DNA from: an uncultured Eubacteriales bacterium
GTDB taxonomy: Bacteria > Bacillota > Clostridia > Lachnospirales > Cellulosilyticaceae
Reading direction: 5' to 3'
DNA: 60,054 bases
Assembly: GCA_900551325.1 (NCBI GenBank)
Contig: URVM01000020.1
Location: 1 to 60,054, forward strand
The translations under genes and the position numbers were made by a program. Of this stretch, positions 34,888 to 44,368 are shown piece after piece (the first letter of the stretch is position 1; every line of letters begins with the position of its first letter). Under the pieces are notes generated by a model, which saw nothing but the letters and a program-made list of their open reading frames with translations, made no database searches and was not told the DNA's origin.

Positions 34888-35556
34888 TTATTCCATATTT
34901 ATAACTACATCATGAAATAAAGTAAATACATCTTGGTATTCTCCATTTTTATCAAAGAAAACAATTTCCGTATCAGACAGAAAGCTACCACCTTTTTGTA
35001 ATCGGGAAACAATAATTTTGTCATCAAGCTCAATACATGTTGGTCCATATGTAAATCCGTCAGATAAAAGGCTTTGTCCAATGCTATGTGAGTAAAAATC
35101 TTTACTCTGAGTAAAATAATCTATTTCACCCCGTACTTCACTTAATTTGTAATTTTTCAAGCTATAAAAATGGGTCACTTTCAGAGGGGCATTCATACTA
35201 TCTTCTGCGAAATAAATGATTTCTCCATCACTTGAAATCAATGGAATAGGATACTTAAAACCTGCTTTAGAAAGTTTTTCATAAGAAACTCTATCTTTAA
35301 TTTCCTTCTGTGAGAAATCATATATAATCACTCCACCATGCTGCATATCTATAATACAATAATCATTATTACTATACAGTAGGTAAGGTAGTTCTGTACC
35401 TACAATCATATCCTTTAAGTCTATTGTGTCTAACTCAGGTTTATTTGAGTTAACGTTACTTGTCAAAAATAGCCCTATCATCATAAAAACAATTCCTATA
35501 CAAGTGATTGAAATTATAAGCTTATATTTTTTACATACTTTTTCTAATTTAATCAT
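34888..35556 (-). CDS. Unknown membrane-anchored protein
   Basis: 222 residues with one N-terminal transmembrane helix (about 13-31, IISITCIGIVFMMIGLFL) after a short basic segment. The rest is probably outside the cell and beta-rich, with strands such as YLLYSNNDYCIIDMQHGGV and GEIIYFAED that recall beta-propeller or PQQ-like repeats. No recognised domain or catalytic motif. A GGGGGG run lies close before the ATG. It is followed on the same strand by a small repeat-bearing gene and preceded by a lipoprotein gene. Confidence 0.6.
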   Translation of the reverse strand: MIKLEKVCKKYKLIISITCIGIVFMMIGLFLTSNVNSNKPELDTIDLKDMIVGTELPYLLYSNNDYCIIDMQHGGVIIYDFSQKEIKDRVSYEKLSKAGFKYPIPLISSDGEIIYFAEDSMNAPLKVTHFYSLKNYKLSEVRGEIDYFTQSKDFYSHSIGQSLLSDGFTYGPTCIELDDKIIVSRLQKGGSFLSDTEIVFFDKNGEYQDVFTLFHDVVINME

Positions 35557-35647
35557 AGCCCCCCCTTTTTTTTATTAACACTGATATAAACAATCTTGCT
35601 TAATCAAATTTTTACTTTAAGATTTTTTATGTATAAGCCTATATTAC

Positions 35648-36229
35648 CTAATCTATATTTTTATCAGAGAATGTTATTGTCACTGCTACACCAGCATCAC
35701 AGTCCACTTCTCTAAAATTCTCACTTGAAGACAAAGCATTTTTAGAAGTACCTAGATTAGCCCATAAGGTAATTTTCTTATCAATTTCAATATTTGTAGG
35801 ATTAGTAAGCCTAAAGTAAGTTTGCATAGTACACTCACTAAAATCTACAATATTGTCATATGTATATTTTGTATAACCCTTCTCATCTATTTCAAAAATA
35901 TCACCAGAATTTTGATTTAGCCTTATTGCTATTCTCTTCTTACCGGGATTAATATCACCATGTGTTCCGCCTGAAGTAATCCATTGTCCATCCTTATATG
36001 CCCAAACTTCCATAGACATTGATTTAATAGATTTATCCACCTCATAGTCAAAAAATGCCATTTCATTATCAATAATCTGTAGGACTTCTTGTGTTTCCTC
36101 TGAAAACTTACTTTGTTGAATTATCATTGTATCATCAGATACCTTAATATGATTTTTATCACTATTATTACAAGCAACAAGTGGTACACTCATAATTGCA
36201 AGTAAAGCTAACAGTATAACTTTTTTCAT
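35648..36229 (-). CDS. Unknown lipoprotein
   Basis: 193 residues. The signal sequence ends in a lipobox (LVAC, Cys20), so the mature protein is lipid-anchored outside. The body is beta-rich with conserved-looking TSGGTHGDINPGKKRIAIRL and AVTITFSD segments. No domain recognised. GGAGAGA precedes the ATG. It sits about 90 bases upstream of the anchored protein gene in the same orientation, so the two may be cotranscribed. Confidence 0.65.
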   Translation of the reverse strand: MKKVILLALLAIMSVPLVACNNSDKNHIKVSDDTMIIQQSKFSEETQEVLQIIDNEMAFFDYEVDKSIKSMSMEVWAYKDGQWITSGGTHGDINPGKKRIAIRLNQNSGDIFEIDEKGYTKYTYDNIVDFSECTMQTYFRLTNPTNIEIDKKITLWANLGTSKNALSSSENFREVDCDAGVAVTITFSDKNID

Positions 36230-36478
36230 TTTGTCTCTCCTTTGTATGTATAGCTTAAAGTGAAGCTAGTTAATTTTTAATACCTATTTGAAGATTTCTT
36301 ATATAATAGATAAACCAATTAAATTTTCTCATGAAATAAATAATTTATATTCATAATCCAATAAAACTAGTCCTACATTAATAACTTTATTTACAAGGAT
36401 TAATTAATTTATGAACTTGTTTATTTAGAGGCTAAATAGACAAAAAGAAATATTTAATCACTTTTCTTTTATACTAAG

Positions 36479-37342
36479 TTAGGAAATATAATTACAATAA
36501 TAATTCTGGATAACCTTTCTATATCTTGAAATGATGTTATTTAAATCTTCCCAAGGAAGTTCATTAGCTAATAGAAGAGGGCGATTTTCTTTCATTAAGT
36601 TCATATAATTGGTACGAAGTAGTTCTATATCATTAACTAATTCTATTTCTCCTATAATCTCCATCATTGAAAAAACATCTAACATTAATGGTGCAAATAA
36701 AGTATCTCTCGTTTCAACTAGTGTTGGTACATCTTGTTCTTCGGAACAAAATTTGTTTAATACCTTTTGGTAATTATCTAAGTTTTGAAGTGAAATTTTT
36801 AGGTCGTCTGTTAAATCAAAGGGGATTGGCTCTTCAATTTTAACTAAATATCCCATAAGAACGTTAGGAGCTAATCTATTAATGACTTCTTGCTCGCTAA
36901 AAACATAATAGTCTGGTTCGATAGAATTTCTACGTTTTGGATTTAAAAAGCGATAAGATTCATTTTCTTTCCCTTCAAACAAAACGGCATGTCGTAAGTT
37001 ATTATTAGGATTAATTTTAAGGGCAAACATATAGCGTTTGTTCCCTTCATTTAAATTACTCATAACCTCATCAGGATTAAACCGTTCCTCGACTAAGTCA
37101 AAACCTAATGAATTTAAGAAGTAATTAAACCAAGGATAACTTTGAATCATTGGACCTGCTACATAACGATTTTCATTGGCACGGTATTGAAATAAATAGG
37201 GAAGACTTAATGCTTTTGCAATTTCATAGTCTTCATAATGAATATTATGTTCCTCTAACAAATTGGCTATCCCAGCATAAGAACATGAACGATTAAAAGT
37301 CATATACTTCACATACATACCACCTTTCGATATCTTAATCAT
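36479..37342 (-). CDS. C39/BtrH-like papain-fold cysteine protein
   Basis: 287 residues. The N-terminal half resembles the C39-like/BtrH N-terminal fold: a candidate catalytic Cys in NRSCSYAGIANLLEEH (near residue 20), a YEIAKALSL helix, and a candidate His in LRHAVLFEGKE. The C-terminal half is helical without recognised motifs. Proteins of this type cleave or transfer peptidyl or acyl groups, for example in peptide or aminoglycoside antibiotic pathways; the substrate here is unknown. The ATG overlaps the previous stop (TGATG), suggesting translational coupling. A GTG at 37312 with AAAGGTGG 7 bases upstream is an alternative start. Confidence 0.55.
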   Translation of the reverse strand: MIKISKGGMYVKYMTFNRSCSYAGIANLLEEHNIHYEDYEIAKALSLPYLFQYRANENRYVAGPMIQSYPWFNYFLNSLGFDLVEERFNPDEVMSNLNEGNKRYMFALKINPNNNLRHAVLFEGKENESYRFLNPKRRNSIEPDYYVFSEQEVINRLAPNVLMGYLVKIEEPIPFDLTDDLKISLQNLDNYQKVLNKFCSEEQDVPTLVETRDTLFAPLMLDVFSMMEIIGEIELVNDIELLRTNYMNLMKENRPLLLANELPWEDLNNIISRYRKVIQNYYCNYIS

Positions 37343-37863
37343 CAGTTTGAGATTATTAAGTGTTTGCTATAACTTATTTGATCTATTATGATTTTTATTT
37401 CCTCAACTATCTGCGAAATTGTTTTGTCATCTGTATTAATAATATAATCATCAGGATGAGGTTCCATGTTTAACCATTGGAATGATACTTCATTTGTATC
37501 ACCACGATTTTTATGGCGTTTAATTAGTGTTTCTTGGGAGCATTTCAATGTAAAAGAAATAGTTGTATAATCTTTTGCCGTAATATCTTTTAAAATATTA
37601 CTTCGAATATCTTCACCGATTACTACTACGGAGGAAAAAATAACATAATCAAAATTTGAATTCAGATAAGTAGACAGTGCAAAAGACATAGTTTTATCAC
37701 CATTTCGTAATCGTGGATCAGTAATGGAAAAGGGATTGACACACCATGCCCAATCACCATCAAAATATGCACTGTTTTCATAGGATTCAAAAAGGCTTTC
37801 TGCAACAGTTGTTTTACCTACACAGGGCGAAACTGTTATGATAATAAGCTTTTGATTCGACAT
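37342..37863 (-). CDS. P-loop nucleotide kinase-like protein
   Basis: 173 residues. The N-terminal Walker A-like loop reads SPCVGKTT, lacking the usual first Gly (GxxxxGKT). A DGDW motif follows, and later RHKNRGDTN resembles the lid of small-molecule kinases. Such proteins phosphorylate nucleotides, sugars or antibiotics; the substrate is not evident. It shares TGATG with the downstream C39-like gene, so the two products are probably made together. No signal peptide, cytosolic. Confidence 0.65.
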   Translation of the reverse strand: MSNQKLIIITVSPCVGKTTVAESLFESYENSAYFDGDWAWCVNPFSITDPRLRNGDKTMSFALSTYLNSNFDYVIFSSVVVIGEDIRSNILKDITAKDYTTISFTLKCSQETLIKRHKNRGDTNEVSFQWLNMEPHPDDYIINTDDKTISQIVEEIKIIIDQISYSKHLIISN

Positions 37864-37986
37864 AAATAAATTCTCTCCTTACCTAATATAAATAATCTAA
37901 ATCAAACCAATATCTATTAGACTTCAGTGTGATTTAATTTAGTTTAACCTCAAATTATACTTATAAGATTTATAGATACTTTATTG

Positions 37987-38478
37987 CTAGATAGGACGAT
38001 TTAACTTTAATTCATATTCAGGTTTAGTAATATATTCTAAATACTGGATATTATCATTGAAACTTAAATAAGCTTTATATTTTTCTATAAAATCAGGTAC
38101 TTTAATATAATCTAATACCTTTTCTTTTGAAACCCATATTGATGATATAGTTTCATCTGAATTACAGAACTCACCATTTTGATAGGTACATGTAAATCCG
38201 AAAACAACCTTTGTAGGAATCATCCCGTATCCGTTGTACCCCTGATAAGAGCACGTATTTGATGAAACGCTAAATAACTTATTTACAGAAATATTCATGT
38301 TGCTTTCTTCCTTTGCTTCACGTATTAAAGCATCGATTAAGTTTTCACCACACTCAACTTGTCCACCAGGGAACATCCATACATCATGAGTACGATGTTT
38401 TAATAATAAAATTTCATGATTTTCATTTTCTACGATACCAAATACAGCAACAATATGTGTTGGAAATTGTTTTTCCAT
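37987..38478 (-). CDS. NUDIX hydrolase
   Basis: 163 residues with a complete NUDIX box: GQVECGENLIDALIREAKEE, matching GX5EX7REUXEE, followed by SNM where the consensus has Gly. It hydrolyses nucleoside diphosphates linked to another group; substrate class cannot be assigned. A GGTGGGGG site precedes the ATG. It is 123 bases upstream of the kinase-like gene on the same strand, so a joint transcript is possible. Confidence 0.9.
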   Translation of the reverse strand: MEKQFPTHIVAVFGIVENENHEILLLKHRTHDVWMFPGGQVECGENLIDALIREAKEESNMNISVNKLFSVSSNTCSYQGYNGYGMIPTKVVFGFTCTYQNGEFCNSDETISSIWVSKEKVLDYIKVPDFIEKYKAYLSFNDNIQYLEYITKPEYELKLNRPI

Positions 38479-38766
38479 AATACCCCCACCTTTATCTAAT
38501 ATAATAATCTTTACTAAGAAAATATGTATTTTAGAAGTTCTTACATATAAGTCTAAAGTAAAAATCTAAATAGTTCAACAAATGATTAATTTGGTTAGCA
38601 AAAGCTTGTTCCTGCCAATGCAGATAAAGAAAGTTAGGATGTTATACAAACCTAGCCATTTTTGAAGTTAAGTTCTATATAAAGAAATTTCATATTCTTT
38701 ATATAGTGTATTTAAAGGTATTAATGATAGAGAGAGTAAATACATAGGAAAATGTACTAGGGGAGA

Positions 38767-39288
38767 GTAAGACTAGAATTAGTGTCTCTAGGAGACTAGT
38801 AGGTGTAATTCTAGAAAACTAATAAGGTGAAAGGATGGATGTGGTTCTACGAAAGTAGCTTATGAAGGCTAACTTAGAGTCTGTTAATGAATGGGGCAAA
38901 AGGTTCAGTAGACTAGAATTACTGCCTCATAGATGACTTCAGAGGTTGAAGGATGGATGTGGCTCCTCCGAAAGCGGCTTATGTAGGTAGATTAGAGGAT
39001 GTTAATGAGTGGGTAATAGGGCTTACAGCAGACTAGAATTGCTATCTCATTAAGAAAACTAGATAAGGCGAAAGGATAGGGGACTTCTCCGAAAGCGGCT
39101 TATGTAGGTGACTTAGAGTCTGTTAATGAGTGAGGGAACAAGGTACTTAGCGAAATGTTTGAAGCGAAGCAAGTTTTGAGCGTTCTTGTAACCTCCGAAT
39201 TTACAGACTCTTAGTCAACGGAAGTGGAAGCTGAAGGAGAAGTTTCCTATCCTGATGCCTAAGATGACTAGGAGATAGCAAGTCGGCA
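38767..39288. repeat. Dispersed noncoding repeat, locus B (three units plus a distinct tail)
   Basis: Units begin at AGACTAGAATT around 38770, 38910 and 39030 (spacing 140 and 120). Each has GGATGGATGTGG or GGATAGGGGA, then a CGAAAGYRGCTTATG segment, then TTAGAG...TGTTAATGA. A different tail follows (39145-39288). Nested long-range pairs are visible: TTGCTATCTC (39039-39048) with GAGATAGCAA (39272-39281), inside which GAGTCTGT (39116-39123) pairs with ACAGACTC (39203-39210). Ends in TCGGCAC like locus A. GC content is well above neighbouring DNA and no ORF fits. Structured RNA, MITE-like element or decayed intron are all possible. Confidence 0.72.
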
Positions 39289-39292
39289 CACA

Positions 39293-39336
39293 AACACAAA
39301 CCGCAGCTGTTATCATAATAACAGCTGCGGTTTTAT
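39293..39336 (-). terminator. Terminator of adhE
   Basis: Perfect stem CCGCAGCTGTTAT / ATAACAGCTGCGG (39301-39330) begins 15 bases beyond the adhE stop. The minus strand continues TTTGTGTTTG and the plus strand TTTTATC, so it may act both ways. Confidence 0.85.
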
Positions 39337-39344
39337 CAATCTAT

Positions 39345-41960
39345 TTACTTTCCATAATAAGCCAACTTATAAAGTTCCTCTAACTCCTGAACCCTTGGAA
39401 GTCTTGGATTAGCAGTTGTACATTGATCTTCAAATGCCTTATAAGCCAGTTCATTTACTTTACTTAAAAATACTTTTTCATCTACACCCATCTCTTTTAA
39501 AGTAAAAGGAATATTAAGTTCTTTCATTAAATCACGAACAGCTTTAACGAGAGATTTTACACCTTCTTCTGGAGTAGCGGCTGGTAAGCCAAGCATTCTA
39601 GCAATATCTTGGTAGCGTTCTGGAGCAGTGAACTTACCGTATTTAGGGAATGCCATAAATTTAGATGGATTTGTCTCACCATTATATCCAATAACGTGTG
39701 GAAGTAGGATAGCATTGGCACGACCGTGAGCAACGTGGAATTCTCCACCAAGCTTATGAGCAAGAGAGTGGTTAATACCTAAGAAAGCATTTGTAAATGC
39801 CATACCAGCGATACATGATGCATTATGCATTTTTTCACGTGCTTCAGGATCTTTTGCACCATTCTTATATGAACGTGGTAAATATTTGAATACAAGTTCA
39901 ATAGCTTTCATAGCAAGAGCGTCTGTATAGTCAGAAGCGAGTACAGATACGTAAGCTTCAATAGCGTGCGTTAAAACGTCAAGTCCTGTATCAGCAGTAG
40001 GGCCAGCTGGTACACTCATTACAAACTCAGGGTCAATAATAGCTACGTCTGGTGTTAGTTCATAGTCAGCAAGTGGGTATTTCATATTCTTAGATTTATC
40101 AGAGATAACAGCAAATGATGTTACTTCAGAACCTGTACCTGATGTAGTTGGAATGGCAACGAATTTTGCATTTTTGCCCATGTGAGGGAATTTGTAAACA
40201 CGTTTTCTAATGTCTAAGAATTTTTGTGACATACCAACAAAGTCAGCTTCTGGGTGTTCATAGAATAACCACATTGCTTTACCAGCGTCCATAGCAGAAC
40301 CACCACCAAGAGCGATAATAACGTCTGGTTGGAATGAACGCATCACCTCAGCACCTTTTCTTACAGTTGTTACGTCTGGGTCTGGTTCAACATCACTAAA
40401 GATTTCAACAGATACTTTATTTGCATTTTTATTTAATTGATAAATGACACGATCTACATAGCCTAGTTTAACCATCATTGGGTCAGCAACGATAAGTGCA
40501 CGTGAGATATTTGGCATTTTAGCTAAGTATTGTACTGAACCTGCTTCAAAATAAATCTTTTCTGGGATTTTAAACCATTGCATATTCACACGTCTCTTTG
40601 CCACCCTTTTCTTATTCACTAAGTTCATTGCTGTAACGTTTGATGAAGTAGAGTTACGTCCGTAAGAACCACAACCAAGTGTAAGAGATGGCATCATTGA
40701 GTTGTAAACATCACCAATACCACCGAAAGCTGCAGGTGAGTTAATGATAATACGACAAGCTTTAAGTCTTTCACCATATTCAGCAATAAGGGCTTCGTCT
40801 GTTGAGTGGATAACAGCTGTATGACCAAGACCGCCAAGTTCTACCATTGTTTCAGCTTTTTTAATACCGTCTTCTACGTCTTTGGCTTTTACAACTGCAA
40901 GAACTGGAGAAAGTTTTTCTCTTGAAAGAGGGTAATCTTCACCTACACCATCTATTTCACAGCAAAGTACTTTTGTATCTTTTGGAATAGTAATGCCAGC
41001 AAGTGCTGCAATTTCATAAGGGTATTTACCTACAATATCTGGATTAACCATTTGCTTTTCAAGGTTAATAACAATAGGTTCAAGTTTTTTGATTTCTTCT
41101 TTAGTAGCAAAGTAGCAACCAAATTTCTTCATGAAAGCAACAGCTTTATCATAAATAGGTGCTTCCATAATAGCAGCTTGCTCAGAAGCACAAATCATAC
41201 CATTATCAAATGATTTTGAAAGCATAAGGTCTGTAAGTGATTGCTCAAGATTAGCAGTTTTTTCAATAAAGGCAGGTACGTTACCAGGGCCTACACCAAG
41301 AGCAGGCTTACCTGCTGAATAAGCTGAACGAACCATTGCAGAACCACCTGTTGCAAGAATCATAGCAACTTTTGGATGATTCATAAGAGCTGTTGTAGCA
41401 TCAATAGATGGATACTCAATCCATTGTACACAGTTTTCTGGAGCACCAGCAGCAATAGCTGCATCTCTTACAATCATAGCAGCTTCACGAGAACAGTTTT
41501 GAGCTGATGGGTGGAAACCAAAGATGATTGGATTACGTGTTTTAGCACAGATGATTGCTTTAAACATTGTAGTTGAAGTTGGATTAGTTGTAGGTGTAAC
41601 ACCACATACGATACCAACTGGTTCAGCAATTTCCATATAACCTTCATCTTCATTATCTTCAATTAAACCAACAGTTTTGTCATGTTTAATACTATGATAA
41701 ATATATTCTGTTGCGAAAATATTTTTTGTAACTTTATCTTCAAATACGCCACGGCCAGTTTCTTCAACAGCCATTTTAGCAAGTTTCATTTGAGCAGATA
41801 GACCAGCAAGTGCCATTGCTTTTGTAATCTCATCAACTTGTGCTTGATCAAGTTTCATATACTCTTCAAGTGCTTTATCAGCTTTTTGTACTAAGTCATC
41901 TACCATAGCTTGAGCATCTAAAACAGTTTCTGCATTTTTTACTTTCTTTTCTGTAGCCAT
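39345..41960 (-). CDS. adhE: Bifunctional aldehyde/alcohol dehydrogenase
   Basis: Reduces acetyl-CoA to acetaldehyde and then ethanol, regenerating NAD+ in fermentation; forms spirosomes in the cytoplasm. About 871 residues. The N-terminal CoA-acylating aldehyde dehydrogenase has catalytic Cys257 in GMICASEQ. A linker leads to the C-terminal iron-type alcohol dehydrogenase with GGGSAMDAGKAMW and the His cluster INHSLAHKLGGEFHVAHG. Full length, both active sites intact. ATG 41960 is preferred to ATG 41966, because AAGGGGG lies 9 bases before the former but only 3 before the latter. A strong promoter with a Rex operator lies upstream. Confidence 0.97.
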   Translation of the reverse strand: MATEKKVKNAETVLDAQAMVDDLVQKADKALEEYMKLDQAQVDEITKAMALAGLSAQMKLAKMAVEETGRGVFEDKVTKNIFATEYIYHSIKHDKTVGLIEDNEDEGYMEIAEPVGIVCGVTPTTNPTSTTMFKAIICAKTRNPIIFGFHPSAQNCSREAAMIVRDAAIAAGAPENCVQWIEYPSIDATTALMNHPKVAMILATGGSAMVRSAYSAGKPALGVGPGNVPAFIEKTANLEQSLTDLMLSKSFDNGMICASEQAAIMEAPIYDKAVAFMKKFGCYFATKEEIKKLEPIVINLEKQMVNPDIVGKYPYEIAALAGITIPKDTKVLCCEIDGVGEDYPLSREKLSPVLAVVKAKDVEDGIKKAETMVELGGLGHTAVIHSTDEALIAEYGERLKACRIIINSPAAFGGIGDVYNSMMPSLTLGCGSYGRNSTSSNVTAMNLVNKKRVAKRRVNMQWFKIPEKIYFEAGSVQYLAKMPNISRALIVADPMMVKLGYVDRVIYQLNKNANKVSVEIFSDVEPDPDVTTVRKGAEVMRSFQPDVIIALGGGSAMDAGKAMWLFYEHPEADFVGMSQKFLDIRKRVYKFPHMGKNAKFVAIPTTSGTGSEVTSFAVISDKSKNMKYPLADYELTPDVAIIDPEFVMSVPAGPTADTGLDVLTHAIEAYVSVLASDYTDALAMKAIELVFKYLPRSYKNGAKDPEAREKMHNASCIAGMAFTNAFLGINHSLAHKLGGEFHVAHGRANAILLPHVIGYNGETNPSKFMAFPKYGKFTAPERYQDIARMLGLPAATPEEGVKSLVKAVRDLMKELNIPFTLKEMGVDEKVFLSKVNELAYKAFEDQCTTANPRLPRVQELEELYKLAYYGK

Positions 41961-42055
41961 AATCATAATCCCCCTTATAAATGATAGTTAATAATAAACT
42001 TTAATTAGTATTGAAAATTTGCTTTTGAATTAAGATATACTTCGAATATGACATC

Positions 42056-42095
42056 ATCATATCACTGGATAAAATTATTGTCAATTATTTAACAA
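42056..42095 (-). promoter_or_regulatory. adhE promoter overlapped by a Rex operator
   Basis: On the minus strand TTGACA (42084-42079), 17 bases, then TATGAT (42061-42056): a near-consensus sigma-A promoter. The 18-base site at 42078-42095 reads TTGTTAAATAATTGACAA on that strand. It matches the Rex consensus TTGTTAAN4TTAACAA at 13 of 14 defined positions and covers the -35 box. Rex senses the NADH/NAD+ ratio and is known to repress adhE in clostridia, so high NADH should release repression. Confidence 0.85.
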
Positions 42096-42454
42096 AGCAA
42101 TGGGGTTATAAAAATGTGTGCAAATCATACAAAAAATATAAATTTAACTATATATAATTGTAATTTAGTTCAAGTAATTTTGTCTAAAATGACATTAAAT
42201 ATAAAATAAATATATATAATTTTAAAATTTAATTCCAAACCTATTTAAAATTAATAAAGATTTTAAATTTTAGAATTAATTTTAGGAGTATAAATAGAGT
42301 AGGTACAGACTTAAAGAAAATTTGAAAATCAGGGCATACTACAAGATAAAAAGTAAACGGCTTATTATAAATTATTCATATGGATTTGATACATTAGCTC
42401 CTAATAAATTGATTAATGAAATATAGGTTATAGTTTAAGAGAGGATGAAAAGAT
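42096..42454 (+). other. AT-rich intergenic region between adhE and the FUSC gene
   Basis: About 360 bases with no credible gene or terminator. The FUSC gene promoter must lie here, but no box stood out. A short false start at 42445 (ATG followed four codons later by TAA) lies just before the real TTG start. Confidence 0.4.
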
Positions 42455-44368
42455 TTGAATAAGAAGCTTATTTTATCTAAAACCCTTTTATATGTAGTAA
42501 TTGTTGGGTATATTATTTTATTTAAAACAATCTTTGGCAGTGAAAATACGCTAATTGGTGTAACCTCTGTTACAGCAGCACTTATGTTTTTAGAAAGAGA
42601 TTTAACCCTTTCCCTATGGAAAAATATATTTAAGCTTATAGGTGTCAATGTGGGTATGGGTTTAGCAGCTTATGTGGCAAGCTCTAATATGTGGTTAGGG
42701 ATTATCATTAATTTTATTGTTATGTTTGCCATAAGTTATTTCTATTTATATGATTTAAAGAAACCATTATACCTACCTTTTTCACTTCAATACTTATTTA
42801 TCTTAACAAGCCCTGTGCCATTTGAAGGTTTAGGTATACGCTTAACTGCACTGATTGGTGGAGCGCTATCCATTATGTTACTCCAAGTAGTAGCAAATAG
42901 AAAAAGATTTACTAAAGAGGGAAATTATTTGCTTAGTCAAATATGTGACCTTTTAAATGAACGCATTGTATATATGAAGGAAGAAAAAGATACAGGCAAG
43001 ATTGATGAACAAATAAAAGAAAAGCTTAGAAGATTTCGAGGACTTATTTATGATAGACGAGAAAGTGATTATTATTTAACACAAGAAGGTATGATTAAGC
43101 TTAATTTATCTGTAGGATTAGAAAAGATTGGGCAGCATCTAAGTAAAAGTAGGTATACTAATGAAAATAAAAAGATATTAGAAGGTATAGGTGAGTTCTT
43201 GAAGGCCTTAGCCTTAAGTTTTAAAGATCTTGACAAAGGTAAGGAGTTACAAGCTGAACTTAGTAAAGTAGTAAGCTATTATAGTCAAATACCTATCCAA
43301 GATGTAACCTTATTAGAAGAATTAAATGGACTTACCTTTATCCAGGAAAATTTAGAACAGCTACAAAAACTTGAAAAAGAACATTACAATATAGTAAAGA
43401 AAGTGGAAGAAATACCTGAAGAGTTTAAAAAGCATACCTTAGTGAGAAGAGAGCTAAGTGTCCATTCACTTAAGTTTTCCTATGCCTTACGTATGGCACT
43501 AGGTATTACTATTGGTGGCTTCATTATGGATTATTTTAATCTGTCTGAAGGAAGGTGGATATTGTTTACTATTCTTTCCCTCACTGTACCTATTTATGAA
43601 AACTTTAAGCAAAGAGCAAAAGATAGGTTAGTAGCTACTTTAATAGGAGGAATACTTGTTGTAATCCTTTTTGGAATCATTGAAGATGCTACCATAAGGA
43701 CACTTTTACTGATGGCAGCAGGATATATAGATAGCTATCTAACTAAGTATAGATATAAGACTATTCTTGTAACTTTTTCAGCTATCGGTGCAGCAGCTTT
43801 ATTAGGGGATACCCATGTGCTTACACTGAATAGAATTATATTTGTTGCATTAGGTAGTGGCATCGCTTTACTTATGAATTCATATGTATTACCATATCAT
43901 TTTGAGAAAAATCATGCTAGACTAAAGAAGATGTATGAAGATACTATAGTATCTATGCTACACTTAGTTTATGAAGTAGCACAAGGTAAAACAAGTACTC
44001 ACCAAATGAAAAATCTATTTATTACCACTTCACTTATTGAAGATCGTATGAAACTTAATGGACAAACCCAAGAAGGCTCTATACAAGAGGAAGAAGTGAA
44101 TGAAAGACGGGTACTTGTAAGTAACATTTATGAACTTTATCTTTGGATTCAAAGCCATAAAATAAAAGCCCAAGACTTAGACTATATTTTAGAAGATTTA
44201 AAGAATCTTTTTGTGTTAACTAGAGAAAATCTTCTTTTAGCAAGAAAGCAGGTTGAAGCACATTTAGAACAGGTAACAGAGTTAAATGATAAAGTAGTGC
44301 TAAGTTTAATACTAACAATCCTTAAGGAAGAATACGAAATATTACATGTAAAAGAGAGTATAGGATGA
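42455..44368 (+). CDS. FUSC family membrane protein (aromatic acid exporter type)
   Basis: 637 residues with two sets of membrane helices (about 5-145 and 350-490). Each set is followed by a long helical cytoplasmic region (about 150-340 and 500-637), the layout of fusaric acid resistance/YccS-like proteins. The sequence LSEGRWILFTILSLTVPIYE is typical of the second half. These proteins export aromatic or weak acids; the substrate is unknown. The start is TTG with a GAGAGG site about 10 bases upstream; no in-frame ATG is near. It overlaps the radical SAM gene by 4 bases (ATGA). Confidence 0.82.
   Translation: MNKKLILSKTLLYVVIVGYIILFKTIFGSENTLIGVTSVTAALMFLERDLTLSLWKNIFKLIGVNVGMGLAAYVASSNMWLGIIINFIVMFAISYFYLYDLKKPLYLPFSLQYLFILTSPVPFEGLGIRLTALIGGALSIMLLQVVANRKRFTKEGNYLLSQICDLLNERIVYMKEEKDTGKIDEQIKEKLRRFRGLIYDRRESDYYLTQEGMIKLNLSVGLEKIGQHLSKSRYTNENKKILEGIGEFLKALALSFKDLDKGKELQAELSKVVSYYSQIPIQDVTLLEELNGLTFIQENLEQLQKLEKEHYNIVKKVEEIPEEFKKHTLVRRELSVHSLKFSYALRMALGITIGGFIMDYFNLSEGRWILFTILSLTVPIYENFKQRAKDRLVATLIGGILVVILFGIIEDATIRTLLLMAAGYIDSYLTKYRYKTILVTFSAIGAAALLGDTHVLTLNRIIFVALGSGIALLMNSYVLPYHFEKNHARLKKMYEDTIVSMLHLVYEVAQGKTSTHQMKNLFITTSLIEDRMKLNGQTQEGSIQEEEVNERRVLVSNIYELYLWIQSHKIKAQDLDYILEDLKNLFVLTRENLLLARKQVEAHLEQVTELNDKVVLSLILTILKEEYEILHVKESIG

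Noticed and set aside
37312..37342. GTG 37312 as the start of the C39-like protein
   Set aside because: It has a good ribosome-binding site, but the TGATG overlap with the upstream gene supports ATG 37342; kept as an alternative.
17335..39288. CRISPR array as an explanation of the 120-base repeats
   Set aside because: Units are long, imperfect and lack short constant repeats with unique spacers; no cas genes are present.
38767..39288. Group II intron as the identity of the repeat element
   Set aside because: No reverse transcriptase ORF and no recognisable domain V; kept only as one untested alternative.
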